Assembly (NCBI RefSeq): GCF_001949145.1 | Contig: NW_019091499.1 | Location: 412,990-447,579, forward strand | Direction: 5' to 3' | Origin: Acanthaster planci | Taxonomy: Eukaryota > Echinodermata > Asteroidea > Valvatida > Acanthasteridae | DNA length: 34,590 nucleotides | Shown here: one piece after another, positions 33,810 through 34,590 of the stretch | Numbering within the stretch: the first letter of the stretch is position 1 | How the letters are laid out: each line of letters starts with the position of its first letter | Translations under genes and position numbers: made by a program | The notes under the pieces: model-generated | Seen by the model: only the letters and a program-made list of their open reading frames with translations | What the model was told of the DNA's origin: nothing | Database searches by the model: none

Positions 33810-34009
33810 TTTAATTATAATACAGGGTAAATAGGCTAGGCTCTGCTACTAGTACTGAATGGGTTCCACAGCAGAACTGAATTCTTTACCGATGGCAGCG
33901 CCCTAAACCTACCATCATCGGCTCGCACACAGGTGCTACAAATTATAACCAGACCGATTCCGAGCAGTGGAAACGGAATGATCCTCCCGAGGATTAGAAG
34001 TAGCCTCAT
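24226..34009 (-). CDS. Gene A: secreted six-Kazal-domain protein, nine coding exons (gene-level entry)
   Basis: Whole-gene model built by reading exon frames and splice sites on the minus strand. Coding exons: 34009-33913, 33536-33276, 31924-31724, 31516-31427, 30871-30660, 28785-28509, 27665-27510, 26031-25876, 24380-24226. They sum to 1605 bases, 534 codons plus TGA, and every junction keeps frame. Order of parts by residue: signal peptide 1 to about 30; Kazal 1 (45-107); acidic segment (145-187); Ser/Thr/Pro linker (188-217); Thr/Pro linker (218-247); Kazal 2 (248-294), 3 (333-380), 4 (381-426), 5 (433-481), 6 (486-529). Each Kazal carries six cysteines and the CGxDGxTYxxxC-type core. The family are extracellular serine protease inhibitors or adhesive modules; the target is unknown. 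All introns are phase 1 except the one splitting Kazal 2. The end of exon 2 is the weakest junction. No similarity search was possible, so I give no symbol. Confidence 0.85.
24537..24580. repeat. TA microsatellite
   Basis: GTATATATTGTATATATATATATATAAC and the following ATTGTATATTG form a (TA)n-type simple repeat in the last intron of gene A. Confidence 0.8.
24650..25390 (+). mobile_element. Degenerate 3' end of a non-LTR retrotransposon (LINE), antisense in gene A intron
   Basis: On the plus strand the reading at 24708-24905 gives FATLNWVPFSERVRSKTAVL and CLLNKLAPMYMINLF, the conserved LNWLPV-RI-K / LAP-Y--LF block at the end of LINE ORF2 proteins. After at least two frameshifts (24895-24945) the protein continues GAKIWNNLPEQLRSIDSLGT and FKSELREAM, ending at a TAG at 25044-25046. 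This is the usual C-terminal GAK-WN-LP---R----FK--L signature of CR1/Jockey-type elements. A 3' UTR of about 320 bases ends in AATAAATAAAATAAATAAA near 25372-25390, a typical simple LINE tail. The copy is 5'-truncated and broken, so it is inactive. Confidence 0.82.
24708..25046 (+). pseudogene. LINE ORF2 C-terminal remnant (frameshifted)
   Basis: Coding remnant inside the LINE tail described separately. The first frame runs to a TAG near 24905, a second short frame covers PLAKKRMLRSNF, and a third covers GAKIWNNLPEQL to the stop at 25046. Only the region after the reverse transcriptase domain is left, with no catalytic residues, so it has no enzymatic function. Confidence 0.75.
25876..26031 (-). 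CDS. Gene A exon 8: Kazal domain 5
   Basis: The acceptor TTATTGTGCAG ends at 26032 and the donor AACG|GTGGGT lies at 25876/25875. Both ends are phase 1, 156 bases, identical in length to exon 7. The domain reads VCPTACPGINDPVC, CGTDGNSYPSLC, VIRLVAC and YRGHC. Spacing between cysteines 2 and 3 is the classical seven. Gly is in the usual reactive-site position, preceded by Pro, so tight canonical inhibition is doubtful. The junction codon with exon 7 is GTG (Val), and with exon 9 GAA (Glu). Confidence 0.88.
26032..27509 (-). other. Gene A intron 7
   Basis: 1.5 kb between Kazal exons 4 and 5. It includes G runs near 26150-26210. I see no exon or identifiable element. Confidence 0.75.
27510..27665 (-). 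CDS. Gene A exon 7: Kazal domain 4
   Basis: The acceptor TTTATTCTAG ends at 27666. The donor TTGG|GTAAGG lies at 27510/27509 and is very close to consensus. Both ends are phase 1, 156 bases. One whole Kazal unit is encoded: CGERC, PVCGNDNMTYHSLC, SLRRISC and HNGAC, with seven residues between cysteines 2 and 3 as in classical members. Asp occupies the usual reactive-site position, which is unusual for an inhibitor of trypsin-like proteases. The NMT sequon lies between cysteines 3 and 4, the same place that is N-glycosylated in avian ovomucoid third domains. The exon has the same length as exon 8, suggesting exon duplication. Confidence 0.87.
27666..28508 (-). other. Gene A intron 6
   Basis: An 843-base intron between the Kazal 3 and Kazal 4 exons, interrupting the shared Cys codon. 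I see no further feature. Confidence 0.75.
28509..28785 (-). CDS. Gene A exon 6: end of Kazal 2, linker, Kazal domain 3
   Basis: The acceptor TACTGCTCAG ends at 28786, phase 0. The donor T|GTATGG lies at 28509/28508, phase 1. The exon begins VLYDGPC, which closes Kazal 2. A linker of about 38 residues follows (EADAVVPLPNRDPTTLPSR and so on). Kazal 3 then reads SYCPSEAEC, PVCGSDGTTYSSWC, HLRIVAC and HMGEC. The reading is continuous for 92 codons. The last Cys codon of Kazal 3 is split T|GT between this exon and exon 7, so Kazal 3 and Kazal 4 touch with no linker (Cys-Cys). The residue in the usual reactive-site position (second after cysteine 2) is Met. Confidence 0.83.
28977..29022. repeat. 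24-base tandem duplication
   Basis: Two adjacent copies of GGGTATGGCCACTCGGTTAG followed by TG, unit length 24, at 28977-29000 and 29001-29022. The copies are identical over 22 bases, so the duplication is recent. Confidence 0.85.
29463..29510. repeat. Imperfect inverted repeat
   Basis: TGGCAAGTTCGATC (29463-29476) pairs with GATCGAACGCTTGCCA (29495-29510) with a two-base bulge. A related phrase, GATCGAACC ... CATCGAACTTGCC, recurs near 29827-29853, so a local repeat family is likely. Confidence 0.55.
30660..30871 (-). CDS. Gene A exon 5: Thr/Pro linker and most of Kazal domain 2
   Basis: The acceptor GGTTCTTCAG ends at 30872, phase 1. The donor ATG|GTAGGC lies at 30660/30659, phase 0. The first 30 residues are a Gln/Thr/Pro-rich linker (PEPTQTDRTTGR, PAQTDPTTVPPT). 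Kazal 2 follows, with TCAPSC, PVCGTDGETYGSRC and LLEAHAC, but stops before the sixth cysteine. That last part (VLYDGPC) is supplied by exon 6, and joining the two gives a complete domain. This is the only Kazal unit in the window that is split inside the domain and the only phase 0 junction. Confidence 0.82.
30872..31426 (-). other. Gene A intron 4
   Basis: A 555-base intron between the two Thr/Pro linker exons, with GTAAGA and TTCAG ends. Nothing else is recognised in it. Confidence 0.72.
31427..31516 (-). CDS. Gene A exon 4: Ser/Thr/Pro linker
   Basis: This small symmetric exon has 90 bases (30 codons). The acceptor TTTCTTTTAG ends at 31517 and the donor ACAG|GTAAGA lies at 31427/31426; both sites are strong and both are phase 1. 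The peptide is Pro, Ser, Thr and Val rich, for example KPATVPSTVSSAM and VTTAPSAT, and has no cysteine. It should be an extended linker with many possible O-glycosylation sites. Because it is symmetric it could be skipped or included without a frameshift. Its short length makes the splice sites the main evidence; they fit the neighbouring exons perfectly. Confidence 0.72.
31724..31924 (-). CDS. Gene A exon 3: acidic low-complexity segment
   Basis: The acceptor TTCTACAG ends at 31925 and the donor is G|GTTAGG at 31724/31723. Both ends are phase 1, giving 201 bases or 67 codons. After a Thr/Gly/Ser-containing start, about 43 residues are almost only Glu, Asp, Gly and Ser, beginning EEEEDEGEDKDGEEDEG. 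It contains no cysteine and no recognisable fold, so it is probably a disordered, strongly negative spacer. In a secreted protein it could bind calcium or basic partners, which is inference only. The first, non-acidic part of the exon resembles the linkers in the next two exons. Only the phase 1 reading is open: the other two frames hit stops, which supports the exon and its phase. Confidence 0.78.
31925..33275 (-). other. Gene A intron 2 (probable GC-AG intron)
   Basis: 1.35 kb. It holds the putative inverted-repeat element at 32180-32877. If the GC donor assigned at 33275-33274 is wrong, a short missed exon could lie here; I found no Kazal-like or linker-like reading in it. Confidence 0.55.
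32214..32877. mobile_element. Possible small element bounded by 14-base perfect inverted repeats
   Basis: TATTGCGAAATAAC (32214-32227) and GTTATTTCGCAATA (32864-32877) are perfect reverse complements 636 bases apart. Just outside the left copy, nested palindromes occur (TTTCGCAA/TTGCGAAA at 32182-32202 and GCAATACTATTGC at 32207-32219). A 72-codon plus-strand frame at 32429-32647 lies between them but has no recognised transposase motif. It could be a MITE; target duplications were not resolved. Confidence 0.45.
33276..33536 (-). CDS. Gene A exon 2: Kazal domain 1
   Basis: The acceptor ATCCGCAG ends at 33537 and the exon enters in phase 1. The encoded domain has cysteines in Kazal order: LTC, RRC, EVCGTDGHTYPSRC, LLLYAAC and HAGAC. 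Two spacings are non-classical. Twelve residues separate cysteines 2 and 3, where seven is usual, and there is a long insert between cysteines 5 and 6. No good GT donor exists in the right phase. I end the exon at a GC donor, ACAG|GCAGGT (33276/33275), which restores the G|AT junction with exon 3. The alternatives are T|GTCAGG at 33315, which would turn the last Cys codon into Tyr on joining exon 3, or CAG|GTTGAC at 33272, which has the wrong phase for exon 3. An N-glycosylation sequon NKT sits next to the chosen end. Confidence 0.8.
33537..33912 (-). other. Gene A intron 1
   Basis: A 376-base intron between the signal peptide exon and Kazal 1, with GTAGGT and CCGCAG ends. It contains an A run of 18 or more bases preceded by TTGAATAA on the plus strand (33774-33796), possibly the tail of an old retroposed sequence. 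Confidence 0.75.
33913..34009 (-). CDS. Gene A exon 1: signal peptide
   Basis: The exon encodes 32 residues and the first base of codon 33. It opens with MRLLLILG, followed by a long hydrophobic stretch (PFPLLGIGLVIICSTC) and a likely cleavage site after VRA, before DD. This is a standard secretory signal peptide. The start ATG at 34009 has A at -3 and is preferred over in-frame ATGs up to 34078, because a good acceptor (pyrimidine run then CAG at 34034-34032) lies just upstream, suggesting the earlier ATGs are intronic. The donor is G|GTAGGT at 33913/33912, phase 1. The split codon becomes GAG (Glu) when joined to exon 2. Confidence 0.8.
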
Positions 34010-34031
34010 TGTTCTCTCAGAGAACGTGCAG
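34010..34031 (-). other. Probable 5' UTR part of gene A exon 1
   Basis: A good acceptor (TTCTTTGTCCCTCCAG) ends at 34032, 22 bases before the gene A ATG. This suggests that an untranslated leader exon lies further upstream, perhaps outside the window. Gene B has the same design, with an acceptor immediately before its ATG. Confidence 0.45.
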
Positions 34032-34590
34032 CTGGAGGGACAAAGAACATTACCATTAGTTTTCTTCATGCTGGACATTATTAAGGGGGGGCCACAAGCA
34101 TCTGATGGGGGAACCAGCTTTCAGTGGTCTTTTTTTGGGGGGGGGCGAGCTTTTGTTAACCTTGTTCAATATACATTCATCCTTTTTTTTTTATAGTGGG
34201 GCACCTGGGGGGGGGCACCGGGAATTCGTGTGTTCGGTGGGGGGGGGGCGTGCCCCAAGTCCCCCGTGGCTACGACCCTGCGTAACACTTTATAAAGTCA
34301 CTTGATAACCACCTAAAATATGTCGCAATGTGAAAGGTGGTACATAATGGAGTGCAATGTCGCCTCATGAATAGTGATGTATCCGTGTTTTTCGGGGGTT
34401 GAATGGGAGTTTGTCAAAAAACGACCATCCATTTTTCCCCGTAGAATTCCCACTCCCCACCAACGAAAGGGTGTCGTACTATTGTCACCAGAGAAGGTTG
34501 CTTGCCTCACGCATCCCCTCTACTGGATACGCCACTGGTATGGAAGTCCATATCTGCCGTCGCCCGTCGTGCGTCGTCCGTCGTGCGTCG
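34032..34590. other. Upstream of gene A: G-tract cluster and edge simple repeat
   Basis: No coding sequence is supported. Five G runs of 5 to 10 bases occur at 34085-34091, 34107-34111, 34137-34145, 34207-34215 and 34239-34248. The last 35 bases are a degenerate CGTCGTG/CGTCG simple repeat that runs into the window edge. The promoter of gene A probably lies here or further right, but I see no TATA box that I would defend. Confidence 0.55.
34555..34590. repeat. CGTCGTG-type simple repeat at window edge
   Basis: CCGTCGCCCGTCGTGCGTCG then TCCGTCGTGCGTCG: a short degenerate repeat of about seven bases, cut by the window end. Confidence 0.7.

Overview
The window looks like genomic DNA of a marine invertebrate deuterostome, most likely an echinoderm or close relative. 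I infer this from the AT-rich intron-dense layout, the many TACATGTA and TAGGCCTA palindromes, and a LINE tail, a tRNA-derived SINE and fold-back repeats typical of such genomes. The species cannot be fixed from the sequence. Nothing bacterial is present.

All supportable coding sequence lies on the minus strand and forms two neighbouring genes for secreted Kazal-domain proteins, read from right to left. Gene A (about 34009 to 24226) is complete. Nine coding exons splice in frame into a model of 534 residues: a signal peptide, Kazal domain 1, an acidic Glu/Asp segment, a short Thr/Pro/Ser segment, a second Thr/Pro-rich segment, then Kazal domains 2 to 6 and a TGA stop seven codons before which the last Kazal cysteine sits close to the C-terminus. 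Gene B starts at 13168 and runs off the left edge. It has a signal peptide exon, two one-exon Kazal domains, and one very long exon (2011 to beyond base 1) encoding a mucin-like Thr-Asp-Ala-Pro-Val repeat of at least 669 residues. The repeat frame is open on the minus strand throughout, and long plus-strand frames over it are antisense shadows.

Nearly every intron is phase 1, so most exons are symmetric 1-1 modules, the classic signature of exon-shuffled extracellular proteins. One Kazal domain of gene A breaks this pattern by being split by a phase 0 intron.

Layout: 1-2011 gene B repeat exon; 2012-9461 a 7.4 kb intron with a dispersed TGTAACGT(C/G)AGT(T/-)AACC-type motif; 9462-10623 two Kazal exons; 10624-13104 an intron with an AGAGTGA-rich block and a 44 bp fold-back; 13105-13169 the gene B signal exon; 13170-24225 upstream/intergenic DNA with fold-backs, a SINE and one candidate non-coding exon; 24226-34031 gene A, with an antisense LINE tail in its last intron; 34032-34590 upstream DNA with long G runs and a CGTCG-type edge repeat.

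Functionally both products should be secreted, disulfide-rich, probably glycosylated proteins with multiple Kazal units on Thr/Pro-rich or acidic spacers. Their reactive-site residues are very varied and mostly unusual, so protease inhibition is inferred from the fold, not shown.
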